DNA of 64,000 bases, taken from Apostichopus japonicus. Taxonomy: Eukaryota; Echinodermata; Holothuroidea; Aspidochirotida; Stichopodidae. The notes beneath the pieces were generated by a model that was not told the DNA's origin, ran no database searches, and worked only from the letters and a program-made list of their open reading frames with translations. Below are positions 1-11,250 of the stretch, piece by piece; the stretch's first letter is position 1, and each line of letters begins with the position of its first letter. A program made the position numbers and the translations under genes. The stretch is from positions 32,614,898-32,678,897 of the forward strand of contig NC_092577.1 of assembly GCF_037975245.1 (NCBI RefSeq). Direction: 5' to 3'.

Positions 1-1839
1 TTCTATTTTGGTTTCTCATGGGCCTGGTTGTAATCAATTTATATCGATCAATACTTTAATGTTACTTTGAATTATGATTATGGGGGAGGGAGGGGGGGAG
101 GGTGTACGCCCCGTCCATCCTCCCCTTTCAATATTTTTCAGACTCTATTTCCAAATGGCTTAAAAAAGTTAAACAAGCTAAATATGAAAACTTGTAATAC
201 ATAAATATAGTTATTATGATGGAAAATGATATCACCATTGTGCATCAGAGCTATAGATTACAGTCGACACTGGGGAAGAATCATGTCCAAGTATGTTTAA
301 ACAGATTGCTTGTCATGGGGCCTTCTTTTTTTTTATTACATGGTTTCCCGTACCCCTGTATTGTATCATTCAAATGGTATAGACTATAATATTAAAGATA
401 AAATAAAGAATGAAATAAAAATGGCTTAAAACGTCATAAAAATAATTGACAGAAAAAGTAAGGCTGTCTGTTTTTGAAGGTCGGGATTTAAACTGTTTGA
501 TGTTTTTAAGTATAGCAAACACTGCATGTTATAACATTAAATATTAATAAGATCTCAGATTTACGATAGTTGAGTTGTACAAGTCTTGTAAATGATTTTC
601 CAAATTGTATACTGCAGGCTGTATTTACTCACTACATACAGTCTACTACTTATTGAGTCCTCTCGAAATTCTTCAAACAGTAAAAAGAGAAGTATTTTAA
701 CTAGCGGTTTTAGTAGAAGTTGATTGGTCGAACCGCGAGATTTACGAGACGTTTTTTTTCTGTGTTACGGGTGTCTGGTTATAAACAACTTGCTTTGGTA
801 AGTTAAAGTAACACGATGGCCACAATAAAGCTTGATTCAAAGTATCATCTACAACAAATTAATTTTTAAGCCATCTCTCTCTCTTTTGGTAAAATATTTT
901 ACAAAACGACTGCAACAACAATATGTCCATCCAAACTTCTATCCAAGATTTACGAACAGTTTGTTATTAAAAACAAAAAAGAAAGTGCGGGAACTAAACA
1001 AGTACGAACGAAGACCAGCTCTGACTTCATTTCGTTATATAAAGGACTTATAACGTCAAATTTGAGTTAAAGCAAATAAAATAATGTCATAGGCTAAATG
1101 CCTCATTTCGAATTAAAAAAAAAAATCAACAACAACAAGAACAATGACAGCAAAAACAAAGAAAATAATAAACAAAGACATATAAATACACACATCTATA
1201 CCTTAATTACGCTTAAAATCAATAACCCTTAAAAATCTGATATTCTTCAGTTTGTTACGACAAAAACCATAGTTGGCCTAGCTGTCTCGCCAATCCTAAA
1301 TCTATAATATGTAACAAGTTTGAATGCAAATCCATATTCTGTTTTTATTTTTATTATTATTATTCTATTATTTTATATATATATTTTATTCCCCAACCCC
1401 CACCCCATCTTACACATCGCCCTACATCAATTTGTCTGCTGTTAGGTGGTTAAAGTCTACCTTCCAGTTCTCCAGTCTACCCTATAACCTTCCATTGTGC
1501 TAAACGGGTTTCTCTTCTTCAAAGCCGGAGTTACGTATAGGCCTATATCCATACATACTTCTTTATAAAAGATATTTATTTTATCCCTATCTCAAAGTAC
1601 TTTAAGCTGATAACCAGCATGGTACCCCTTAACGCCTTCTTCAAGTTCAGGAACATAACCATCAAGAAACCTACCCCCCCCCTTTTTCCAAAAAAGAAAA
1701 AAAAAATGATGTACACCGACATTAGCCAAACTTTCAAATAAACTTCCCTGTTGAACTCCACGAGGGTCGTTTACTAAAACACTTTAAAATTGATGTAAAA
1801 TTTATGACATGGGTTCATATTTTGCCCCGTAGTTGCAAA

Positions 1840-2230
1840 TCACCTTGCCTAGCCGCCGGCTGACACGGAAAACCCGTCAGCGTTGGTAGCATAGGACGAA
1901 AGGACGGCCGAGCGAAGAACTGTCAATTTTACCCCCCGACGCACAAACGCGGGACAAGAATTGACTCGGTAGACATTAAGGATCTCTAATTGAGGGGCTA
2001 TTAAGACAATTTATGACCACGATTGCGAGCTTTGTGGATCTTCAGCGGATTTTATGAGAAACGGCACGATCGGAGCCCCGTACGTCAGGACGGAAGGATT
2101 TCGGTTTTGAAAACCAAAGCTTGTTGTGTATTGATGGACTTGTCTAATAAGTTTTGCTTCTGGTCGCGCAAATGGTGATCTCATGACTCACCAAAGGGAA
2201 ACACCTTTCAAGAAGATATGATTCTGTTCT
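1840..2230. promoter_or_regulatory. Candidate intronic cis-regulatory island
   Basis: This stretch stands out from the AT-rich, homopolymer-rich surroundings by higher complexity and GC. It has no long ORF and no resemblance to the repeats in the window. It includes homeodomain-type cores (CTAATTGA near 1987) and CG-rich words. Position within the first coding intron of a developmental regulator fits an enhancer, but this is inference from composition only. Confidence 0.25.
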
Positions 2231-4335
2231 CTTTATGTAACCCCAAAGTCCCCTCCGTCGCACCCCCCGCCCCCCCTTGTGTGTGGCTCGAACACAATCA
2301 GTCCGTATCAACCCAAATAGAACAAATTAATTTCCGTGCTGAGTGGCAGGGAAACTCTCATCAGCTCACGCAAATTATCACGTGGAAAAAATTATAGGCC
2401 TAATTAGGGAAAAATAAAAATTTTTGCAAAACTATTTACAAGCTTTGTAAAAGGTACAATTCTCTTCGAAAAAAAATACAATACGTGGGCTCTCATTCTC
2501 ATATACCCCCCCCCCCCTCTTTATATCAGTTACCTTTATCCTCCTAAGTTATACAACAAATCTACAATCTTCTCCCTTGTAAAAACATGCAATGTAATGT
2601 TAAGGTGAAATATGCATAATGTCCTCCTAACAATGTCCTCTTAAGGTGAAATATGCCATAATGTCCTCCTAACGTACACTATACTCATTTTAGTCCACAG
2701 TGACTCGATATATGACCTATACATTAAAATATTCTTCATACGAGTTGGCAAAAAAAACATTCACTTTAGTTTACGACTTAGCAATCATATCAGTTTGAAG
2801 ACTCAAGCTAGCGTGAAGATTCATTGTTAATTGTACGGAACCTTGATTTGTAAACGAATTTTCGTAACATATTCGATCAATTACAAAACAGAATCAGACT
2901 AAAAACATAAACATCACATCTTGTCTTTAAAATACAGGCAGCCTATATACCATTATCCAGTTTTATCTTTGATATATACACCCCCCCCTTTTTTTTTTGC
3001 ATTTCCTACATCTATTCAGTGGTATATCTGTGTATCTTATCTATATAAACTCAATGTTCGAAACATTTTTATGATCAATGATATATGATTAATGTACAGC
3101 GTTGTTTTATCACAAATAGAAAATGCAAGGGATTTATTATACTTTTATTAGAAAGATTGGCATGTAAGCTTATACAGTACTGCCTAACTGCCGTATGTAC
3201 AGTGGTATTTCAGATGTTATTATAAGTTATAATAAGACATTATTATTATAATATTAATATTAATAATAATTATTATCATAATATATGTATAATATACGTA
3301 TTATATAATAACATACGTATAGTATAGTTGACACTACCGTTTTCATTTTTTTTTTCATTTCAATATAGTTAATTATATAGTCATGTTCTTAAGTATTCTG
3401 CATATGAATAAAATTTGATTAAATTGTTACATTAGAAGGAAAAACAGGATTTGCAGTATTCCACTGATTGTCCCCCCCCCCCCCCTTCATAGTCGGTCAG
3501 TTTATTTACTGTCACATAAAACCATTCCTACTACGGTTAGTTTGAATTTGATATGGTTTATATCATGAAAATGTAACATCAATGCTGAAATTGGTGAGGT
3601 ATCGAAGAGATTCGATATCGGTGCATTTAGGCCGATATTACGAAGTTACGATATGTTCCATGTTCCATTCCTATATCGCAAAAGACATATTAACTTATAA
3701 ATAACAATAAGTGATATTTCCTATATATATCTTAATAGTAAGGCAGATTAACAGTCAATTTCTGCTTTGGCAGCCCCCCCCCACCCTGAGGAGGGAGGGC
3801 ACTGGCTCTAAATATGTGCATCCATATACCCTACAGCCGTGGCGGGACCTGTTCCCTACATCTTAATACCCAAATACATATCTACATATACAAAATATTC
3901 ATATCTCTATTGCCAACAGCCTTTTCGATATCAGGCGAATTGCTAATCGCTAATAATCATGTAACATTAACTGTTTAACTGGCATCAATAAATTGTTGTT
4001 TGACTTTTTAAATAATATTATTTTTTAATTTCCCGTTCTCTCTTTTTATCGCTCTCTTAGAGATATAGACATGTAGTATACACCCATGAAGATCTCGTTA
4101 TCGCATTAACAAGAGTATATACACATATCTACACGATATAGTAGCAGAGATCCCCATTGAAAAAGTTGACATTTATCGACTCCATTTTACCACCAAGAAT
4201 TAACAATAGAAACAGATACTCTGCTCCGCCTCCTGGTGATATAAATTGGTCAAAGTTCCTTGCCTAACAGGCTGTATCTCATATACGGCACAGTATAGGA
4301 GCCAGATTACAACAAGGCATGCAAATACATATATG

Positions 4336-4338
4336 TAT

Positions 4339-4374
<36 letters not shown>

Positions 4375-4380
4375 AATGTC

Positions 4381-4441
<61 letters not shown>
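4336..4441. repeat. (TA)n microsatellite, interrupted
   Basis: Two long TA runs separated by a short TGTGTGTG segment. ORFs rich in Tyr/Ile here are translations of the repeat and not genes. Confidence 0.97.
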
Positions 4442-4442
<1 letters not shown>

Positions 4443-4444
4443 GT

Positions 4445-4735
4445 GATCTTTAGAGCCGGTATTCAATCTATCCATCTTATTTTCAAACAAGTTTCAATCT
4501 ACCTACCAAATTGGTTAAAAATGGTTGCAGTGAATTTTAATTCAGTTTTGGTCCATTGTTCTAGTCCAAATAGATTTAACGCCACACTCACGTAAAAATT
4601 TATCTTTAGAGCCGTTATTCAATCTATATCCATCTGACTTTCAAGCAAGTATCAATCTAGCTACCAAATTGATTATAAATGGTTCGAGTGAAATTTAATT
4701 TAGTTTTTGTCGATTTTTAACGTCACTCTAACGTC
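4445..4735. repeat. Two-copy tandem duplication, period 157 bp
   Basis: The segment starting ATCTTTAGAGCCG at 4445 recurs at 4602 with substitutions and small indels (shared words TATTCAATCTAT and CTACCAAATTG). The copies are clearly diverged, so the duplication is old. It abuts the TA tract at 4336-4441. Confidence 0.85.
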
Positions 4736-5739
4736 ACATACCGTACACGTACAGAAGGAGACACATACATATACAAACGCGCGATTTAACGCCCTTTCTT
4801 TACGAAACAGTGACCTAAAAATCATAACATTATATGACCAGAACGATTGTTATGAACATCCGTAGATTTTGTTCGACACCAGCAGTATAAAGTCGAAAAT
4901 AAAGATTTACCACAAATATATAGTCATGTTTACATTGAAGCCATTGTCTGCCACAGAACGCTAACTATTGTCAATATTGGTATAATTACCTCGGAATCGT
5001 TTACGAGCACCCCTCAATAACCTTTTTTTTTTACGGTATAAAGTCCCGGCTCCAGGTTGTACCTGATTGGACTTCTAACCCCTTGCTTGGTCTCAAATTT
5101 AAACTAAATATAAATTGTTTGCTCGAACCAAGCACATCGGGTTTCCTTTTCTTGTCTTTTCTATGTTCATATGATCATTTACTGTACTTGTTTTAAAACA
5201 AGTTGTACCCACTCTTAGAAGTGATCCCGGTGATTTCTAACACGCCACAAATTAAACACATTTCATTTGTTCGGGGTATATATATATATGACAGAGAGTA
5301 GTCTATCCTCCTTATATACCAATGCGATTAGCGAGGATCAAGTAAATCTGGGAGGGTCTTCTCTGAAAACAAAATCCAAAGCCCGACTTCTTTTTTTTTT
5401 TTTGAAGACTTTTTCTTACTATTTTACAGTGGGTTTGAAACAGTGCTTTCCACAAACAACAACTTGAAAAGTTAACAATTGATACCATCCTGGTTAAAAT
5501 GTCATCCATATAAGGTAAAGATGAACAAGAAGGAGGGAATACACAACAAACAGGCTAAGAAAAACAGAAGCTTAAATTGAAATTGCTTCAAATATAACAA
5601 ATCGTTTCAATGTAGTATTAAATGCATTGTTAAGACTAAGCTGATTTTGATATTTGTAGTTTTGTACTGTATACCCATCAAGCGAACCCACCCCCTCCCC
5701 AAACCCACCGATCCCCAACGGTGATTTAAGTAGCACATA

Positions 5740-5741
<2 letters not shown>

Positions 5742-5777
<36 letters not shown>

Positions 5778-5810
5778 TATATATATGTGTGTGTGTATAT
5801 ATATAGATAT
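5742..5810. repeat. (TA)n/(TG)n microsatellite
   Basis: Pure TA run followed by TATATGTGTGTGTGTATATATA. No coding value. Confidence 0.95.
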
Positions 5811-6679
5811 ATGCCTCCACAACATGTATGTATCTTTGCGTCTGTTTATTTGTTTGTCGGTTATTTTCGTCTATAGTTGTGTCAGTATGTGTCTCGCAAT
5901 CTGACCGGTCTATAATCATGAGTTATTATGATTTTTTTTCCTTTTAACTTTTTGCTCTTATATATAATTTCCGTCCGTATATCTCAACGACTGTTCATAT
6001 GCCTGCCTGCACATTTGTAACTTAAAGACACCTTATCAACTGGGGACGACGCCATTGATATGTGTTTATCTCATGGCTGCGCGGTTCGGGACGAGCATCT
6101 TTATCATACAATGGTTAGGTGTACTTTCCCTGTACAATGACTAGCTATCCAAAACAAAACAAAAACAATAAAATAAAATAAACTCAATCGATCAATCAAT
6201 AAAGTTAAGTATAAATTATATCGCTCATCGCAACCAAATAGTTAATTATATATATATAACCCCTATAGCCTGATCTTATCCAAATCTCCCTCCTGTTAGC
6301 CAAAAAAAAAAAAAAGAGGGAAAAAAGCGTTACCTCTCGAACTTGCTTCAACCCCTCCAACCTCCATATCTCCTTCGCAAAAACATAAAACATAAACCCA
6401 TGAATATCAAAGCACCGAACCCCCCACCCCCTCCCTCCCTCCCTCCCTCTACTGATATTGGTCTTCTTGTTGTATAACGGCAGAAAACCCTCTCGACTCT
6501 TCATTACTATTCAGGTTCATATTACGACCTTCATTTCTCCCCACCCACCCCCCGCCCTTCCCCGCTTGTAACCCCCTCTCTCATTTCTCTTTCTGAAGAT
6601 CATATACTGATTATGAAGAAATTATACACAGTCAGTGTCAACTACAATTCTCCTTCCATGACCTTCCCCCCCCCCCCAT

Positions 6680-6775
6680 CTTTCCAGCAACCTCCCCTCC
6701 TCTTTCCAGCAACCTCCCCTCCTCTTTCCATCAACCTCCCCTCCTCTTTCCATCAACCTCCCCTCCTCTATCCAT
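6680..6775. repeat. Pyrimidine-rich minisatellite, 22-bp period
   Basis: CTTTCCA starts recur at 6680, 6702, 6724 and 6746, with a partial fifth at 6768, each followed by (G/T)CAACCTCCCCTCCT. The complement strand is purine-only for long runs, a triplex-prone composition. Confidence 0.93.
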
Positions 6776-7377
6776 ACCGGTACTTTCTCTAGACGGGGGA
6801 TTTGAAGATCAATGGTATGGGTGGATGGGTTACAAGCCTATACTGAACCTAACTGTACCATAATCACGAGATATGCGTCATGTATGTCATTTATCCTCCA
6901 AACCTTTTGTGTTAACATGATATCAACTTGCCATGAAATCGCACCTATTTAGTAAAGTACAGTAGCAGTGATATATTGTCCAATCTTTATAGTTTGTAGT
7001 ATCAGAAGGGTAACCTAGTTTTATATTATCATTGCAATAGGCTCAACGTGTAAGTGGTGGGCTTTTCTCTTGTGACGTTACATAGGTTACATACAATCCA
7101 TATACATGCAGTTAGGCTACCGTTTGAATTGTTATCAACGTAGAAAACAGCACGAGACTTCTGAAGCGGATTGGCGACTCTTATCAGTTCTGTGTGCATT
7201 GGCACAGAGATTGCACAGATAATCAGCAGTAATTTCACCATTCTTTGACAAGGGTGATGGTAGAATTTTATATTGTATAAAATGGTTGCGTATACATATA
7301 TATATATATATACATATACACATGTGTATATATATATATATGTATATATTTTTATATATATTTATATATATATATAT

Positions 7378-7500
7378 AATTGAAAATCGTTATGAGTTGG
7401 AAAATCAAGAACAGGGAACAAATTCCAGCCTCCACCGGGATTCGAACCCGGACCCCCCGCTCTGTACGCGGACAACCTAACCAACTAGGCTATGGACGCT
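7378..7500 (-). mobile_element. tRNA-derived SINE (family A, copy 1)
   Basis: On the minus strand the element opens with GCGTCCATAGCCTAGTTGG (A-box region) and carries GGGTTCGAATCCC (perfect B box). Its anticodon arm is CCGC/GCGG around a 7-nt loop with ACA in the anticodon position. The head is followed by a tail containing CTGGAA and TTTCCAACTC-like words, ending in a TA tract. Acceptor pairing has a mismatch at position 3. The same head and tail occur at 31656, so this is a SINE, not a functional tRNA gene. Confidence 0.85.
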
Positions 7501-8344
7501 GATTGTATGTCCAGTGGTTCGAAACCGGTAAGGTCGTAATTCCACTGTAGGCGTTTGTCACCTGTATCGAACAATATTATTTCTGTTTTTGGTGACATAT
7601 TTTATATATATATATATAGAAACTCCGTTGCAATAATAAGAATATACATATTTATATTTATATTTAGACCTATATACATACACCCTGTTCCCTGGAAGTT
7701 TCTTATCTCCGTCCTTGCGACACGTATCGCGTCATAAGCGATAACCTCGCCATAGCAAGATAGGGAGCAAACACTATGGCGGTTGGGATTTTCACTATAT
7801 ATCTGAAAATCCAACCTAACATCTATTTGATGGTAGGAACATTTGGAAATTTCCTACTATCTTTGTAAAGTAGTTAGTGTGTCTTTGGTTCAGAATACAG
7901 TATAAGTTTATTTGATAATAACATGTGTCAACTATATATATCTATATAGCCCTTCACTAAAATGCAAATACAGTCAAAGACACTGATTGAAGCCGTGATG
8001 GAGACATCTTGATTAATATTTCATATCATTTATGTATATATTCTCGGTAATAACATGTTCATATGTTAGTATTTGCAATGACTTTCCCATTGTCCATGCA
8101 TTGTTTTATACGTTATTGCTAATGAGAACGTAAAAATGGTAAGTAACAAAGACAATGAAACATGTAAATATTAAAACGAAATGAATACATAAGACACAAT
8201 AATAAAAGAGTAGAAGTCATTTTCCACTTTGTGCGACATTCCCTTTCTCGCACATCCAGCCCCCTCCCCCTCCCCCATATCACACACACACAACGCCCAA
8301 AAAATAAAGCATGTATATTCATGCAACACAACCCAATGAATATA

Positions 8345-8346
8345 TA

Positions 8347-8387
<41 letters not shown>

Positions 8388-8393
8388 ATAATA
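8345..8393. repeat. (TA)n microsatellite
   Basis: Uninterrupted TA run of about 45 bases. Confidence 0.96.
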
Positions 8394-9479
8394 TGTATAT
8401 CTATAATTATATTTCTAACTTCCAATTAAGAAAGTCACTTTCAGTTGCATTGTTTTAATTTCATTATTATAATGACCTCGTATTACTCATCAACTATGAT
8501 GAACCCAACGACAATAAAACAAACCAATAAATTTCCTTTTCTTGTTCTTATTAACGAAATATATTTCCTCTGAAACTCTAATGTCCTTTATGTTCTCTTT
8601 GCGGAGGAAATTGTTGAGGGTTAACAAATCAATCCAAGAAAATGTTTACAAGTTGTCTCAACCCGAATTAATATTTGTGCAAAAACTTCGTATCTATCAG
8701 CGTATAAAATCGGACTCGTTTTGTAGAAATTCTTTGGAATTGGTACACGGGTGGTACGAGGGGGGGTTGGGGTCGGGTGGGGGTTGAAGGGGTGGTGTTT
8801 TTTTCGTTAAGTTCTATTATCTATATGCATTACACCACCTGCATAATACGAGACACGAAAAAACTCTTCAGAACGAGAAATCAGAGTCTTGAGCAAGTCT
8901 AACATGGTACATTATGTGAGCTAGAGTTTTACTTCTATTCTGCAATTTTGTACTCTTTCTGAGTTTTCAAATACCGCATTTGGAAATGATTCAGATAAGT
9001 TTTATTCTTGCCGATTGTAACCTAAACTAATACTTGTATTTTATGTCAAGTACGAAATGGTCCCCCCCCCCCACCCCCTTCTTATACTACGATTAAAATA
9101 TAATCGGGGTAACAAAGGGTTAGGGAAATAAAAAAATACATTCATGCTACTACCCCCAAGCAGGAATGATGGCATCACACAGATGCCAAAATTGAAGCAC
9201 TCTGACAATAGAATGTCAAAGATCATCAATGTTGCCCCCAAATATGCTAGAATGTCAAGTAATGGTCACACTAATCCATTAAAAAAAAAAACTTACTCCC
9301 GCCCTCAATTTCTTCCGTCCTCTCTTAGACATTGCATTGTCTTAGTGAACCCCCTTTCTATGTCTAGGATTGATTTGGAGAGCCAGGACCTCAATCAGAA
9401 TACTTTTGAAAACTTTGAGTAACTTTAAGCATGCTTAAAATTTGTGGAACATTTTGATGATCTTTAACCTTCGATGTGT

Positions 9480-9514
9480 CCCCCACCCACCCACCCACCC
9501 ACCCACCCACCCAC
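9480..9514. repeat. (CCCA)n microsatellite
   Basis: About eight CCCA/CCAC units in the GATA intron, roughly 200 bases downstream (in gene sense) of the exon donor. The minus strand is TGGG-repeat and so has G-quadruplex potential in the pre-mRNA. Confidence 0.93.
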
Positions 9515-9695
9515 ACACAGACGGATCTGATATTTTATTAGCTTCAAGGGAGTTATTGTTTATCACGATTTGCACAGTTACAGATGAACCCTCTGTAACA
9601 AGGGTGGGGGTGGGGTGAAGACCTGGAGTAGGAGGAAGAGCAAGGGCGGGCAGGGGGTGGGGTGGTGGGAAGAGAAACAAATTTTATTAACTCAC

Positions 9696-10668
9696 CTGAA
9701 CTCGGTCGTCGTGCCAAACCCACGCCTCTTCCAGCCATGTTCGGATGAAGTGCCATCGATCCATCGAAGGAAGACCAGGAAGCGAATTCTGGGTTCATGT
9801 ATGAGGCATAGGTGAGTCCATTAGGGGTGCCAGACGACGTCCCGGGATGTCGGGCAGAGAGCGCCCCGCCAGTGGTGCTTATCGGAGGACTCGAAGGGAA
9901 CGAGAACCGCTGTGACATCGAAGGGTGTACCATAGGGCTACCGGTATATGAGGAAGGGTCACCCTGTGGACTCCAGACCGCCGCTGCCGCGTGGGATGTA
10001 ACTTGCATAGGTTGTTGGCCCTGGAGGCCAGGTGACGAACTGTGAGGGAGATACTGGGAGTGTGGATGGGCCATGCTGAGAGAAGCTCTGGTAGTGGGCA
10101 CGTAGACAGGGTTGGAGGCAGAGTTAATGAAAGAAGCTGTGTCGTAGCTGTGTTGGGTGATGGCACCCCCCGCTGACGGGGTGAGGGACATACTCGGGGC
10201 ATACATGTAGTCTGCCAGCTGGGTATCGGCTGGTTGTAGATGGTAATATTCGTTGTACGCTCTGGACGGGGAGTACGAAGGTAAATAACCGTCTACGCCT
10301 TGGCTGGAGTATGATGTGTGCTCTGAGGTGTAAGAACCGTGATCTCTCGCGGAATGGGTACTACCACTGTCAATCTTATGGACGTTGTGTGATGAATTAT
10401 GTTCCAACTTGACTTCCGATAGGATCGATAAATTGATGGTATCGTTAGCCGCTGATACTTCTTTGCGATCAATCAATATATCGTCAGAGGGTTTATCGTT
10501 CAAATCACTACTAGCCGGATTGTTACTATTATTATTATTATTGATCTCGCTTTGATTAATTATCGACTGATTTGTGGGACTAATTTTGCCTTCCAGACTC
10601 ATTTGATGATTGGCTTCCTCGGATTTGACAGAAATGGATTTATTATTGGATTGATTGATTATATGCAT
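9696..10668 (-). CDS. GATA4/5/6-class transcription factor, N-terminal coding exon (partial gene)
   Basis: First coding exon of a GATA factor, 324 codons plus one base, ending at a GTGAGT donor (9695-9690). The ATG at 10668 is the first in the frame; a TTG 12 bases upstream is not a eukaryotic start, and a possible acceptor (TGGCAG) lies just before it, so a 5' UTR exon probably exists. Residues 41-50 are Asn-rich. Family hallmarks are PVYVPTTR at 187-194, RFSFPSSPPI at 254-263 and SSFDGSMALHPNMAGRG at 299-314, which match the transactivation-domain blocks of vertebrate GATA4/5/6 (YVPTTR, RF-YSPSPP, and the block before finger 1) and separate it from GATA1/2/3. VKSE (14-17) and VKLE (86-89) fit the SUMO consensus. 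The two zinc fingers are not in this window. It is expected to be a nuclear activator binding WGATAR sites, with endomesoderm, gut or heart roles in the family. Subfamily call from motifs; strong. Confidence 0.88.
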
Positions 10669-11127
10669 ATTCAGACACAATCTGCCAATCAGACAACCGT
10701 CTTTCTGATAACTTTTCTTCCATGAACTTGATTAAATTAGTGGAAGCTAATTAGCGTCATAGACCGTGTGGTACCGTCCGTTCTCTATGGAGACAAGCAA
10801 AAGGAAAAGAAGACGCGTCAACAGTCGTTTCCACAAATACAGGAAAAACATCAACATTTTCAAAATAGGATTTTTTTTTTTTAAAAGAAAATAAAAGAAG
10901 CAAGAAAGTTATAAGAAGGAAAGATCTACTGCAAAAAAAGAAGAAGAAAAAATGCAAAATAGCCTAAATATGACTTCTGAAAATGAGAGTAAATTAGGCT
11001 ATTCTTCATCCCATTTCCCCCGACCCCCCTCCCCCCAGTTGACCCTGGGGCCCGAGCTGTATTCCTCACTGATCTCACTCTATAGGCTACATTATATGTT
11101 AGAACTGTGAAAACCAGTAGCAAAATA

Positions 11128-11250
11128 AATATGATAATTATTGTGTTGTATGTATGTACATTTATGTGTATATCTAGTGTATGTATACATTTATGTGTAT
11201 ATCTATGTGTACATGTATCATTTATGTGTATATCATTTACGTGTATGCTA
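11128..11250. repeat. Minisatellite, ~30-bp period
   Basis: TTTATGTGTATATC recurs at 11161, 11190 and 11221, with TGTATGTACA-like linkers. Spacing is 29 and 31 bases. Confidence 0.85.

Larger units (their letters stand above)
1..9695 (-). other. Intron of the GATA4/5/6-class gene (5' part; continues off the left edge)
   Basis: No exon could be recognised between the donor at 9695 and base 1. I looked on the minus strand for the CxNC / CNACGLY zinc-finger coding pattern and found none, so the finger exons should lie beyond the window. The intron holds TA microsatellites (4.34-4.44, 5.74-5.78, 7.29-7.38, 8.35-8.39 kb), a 157-bp tandem duplication at 4445, a 22-bp minisatellite at 6680, a tRNA-derived SINE at 7378, a CCCA tract at 9480 and one unusually non-repetitive, GC-richer island at about 1840-2230. 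Confidence 0.7.

Noticed and set aside
4246-4595. Tyr/Ile-repeat ORFs
   Set aside because: Translations of a TA microsatellite.
7428-7499. A tRNA gene on the minus strand
   Set aside because: A and B boxes are good but acceptor pairing has a mismatch, and the same head plus an unrelated 3' tail recurs at 31656, which identifies a SINE.
1-9600. GATA zinc-finger exons inside the window
   Set aside because: No minus-strand CxNC...CNACGLY-type coding segment was found; the fingers must lie off the left edge.
9435-10202. Other-frame ORFs over the GATA exon
   Set aside because: Shadows of the real coding frame, without family motifs.
10669-10680. Extended GATA start (MCLN...)
   Set aside because: The extra codons begin at TTG. 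ATG at 10668 is the first proper start in this exon.
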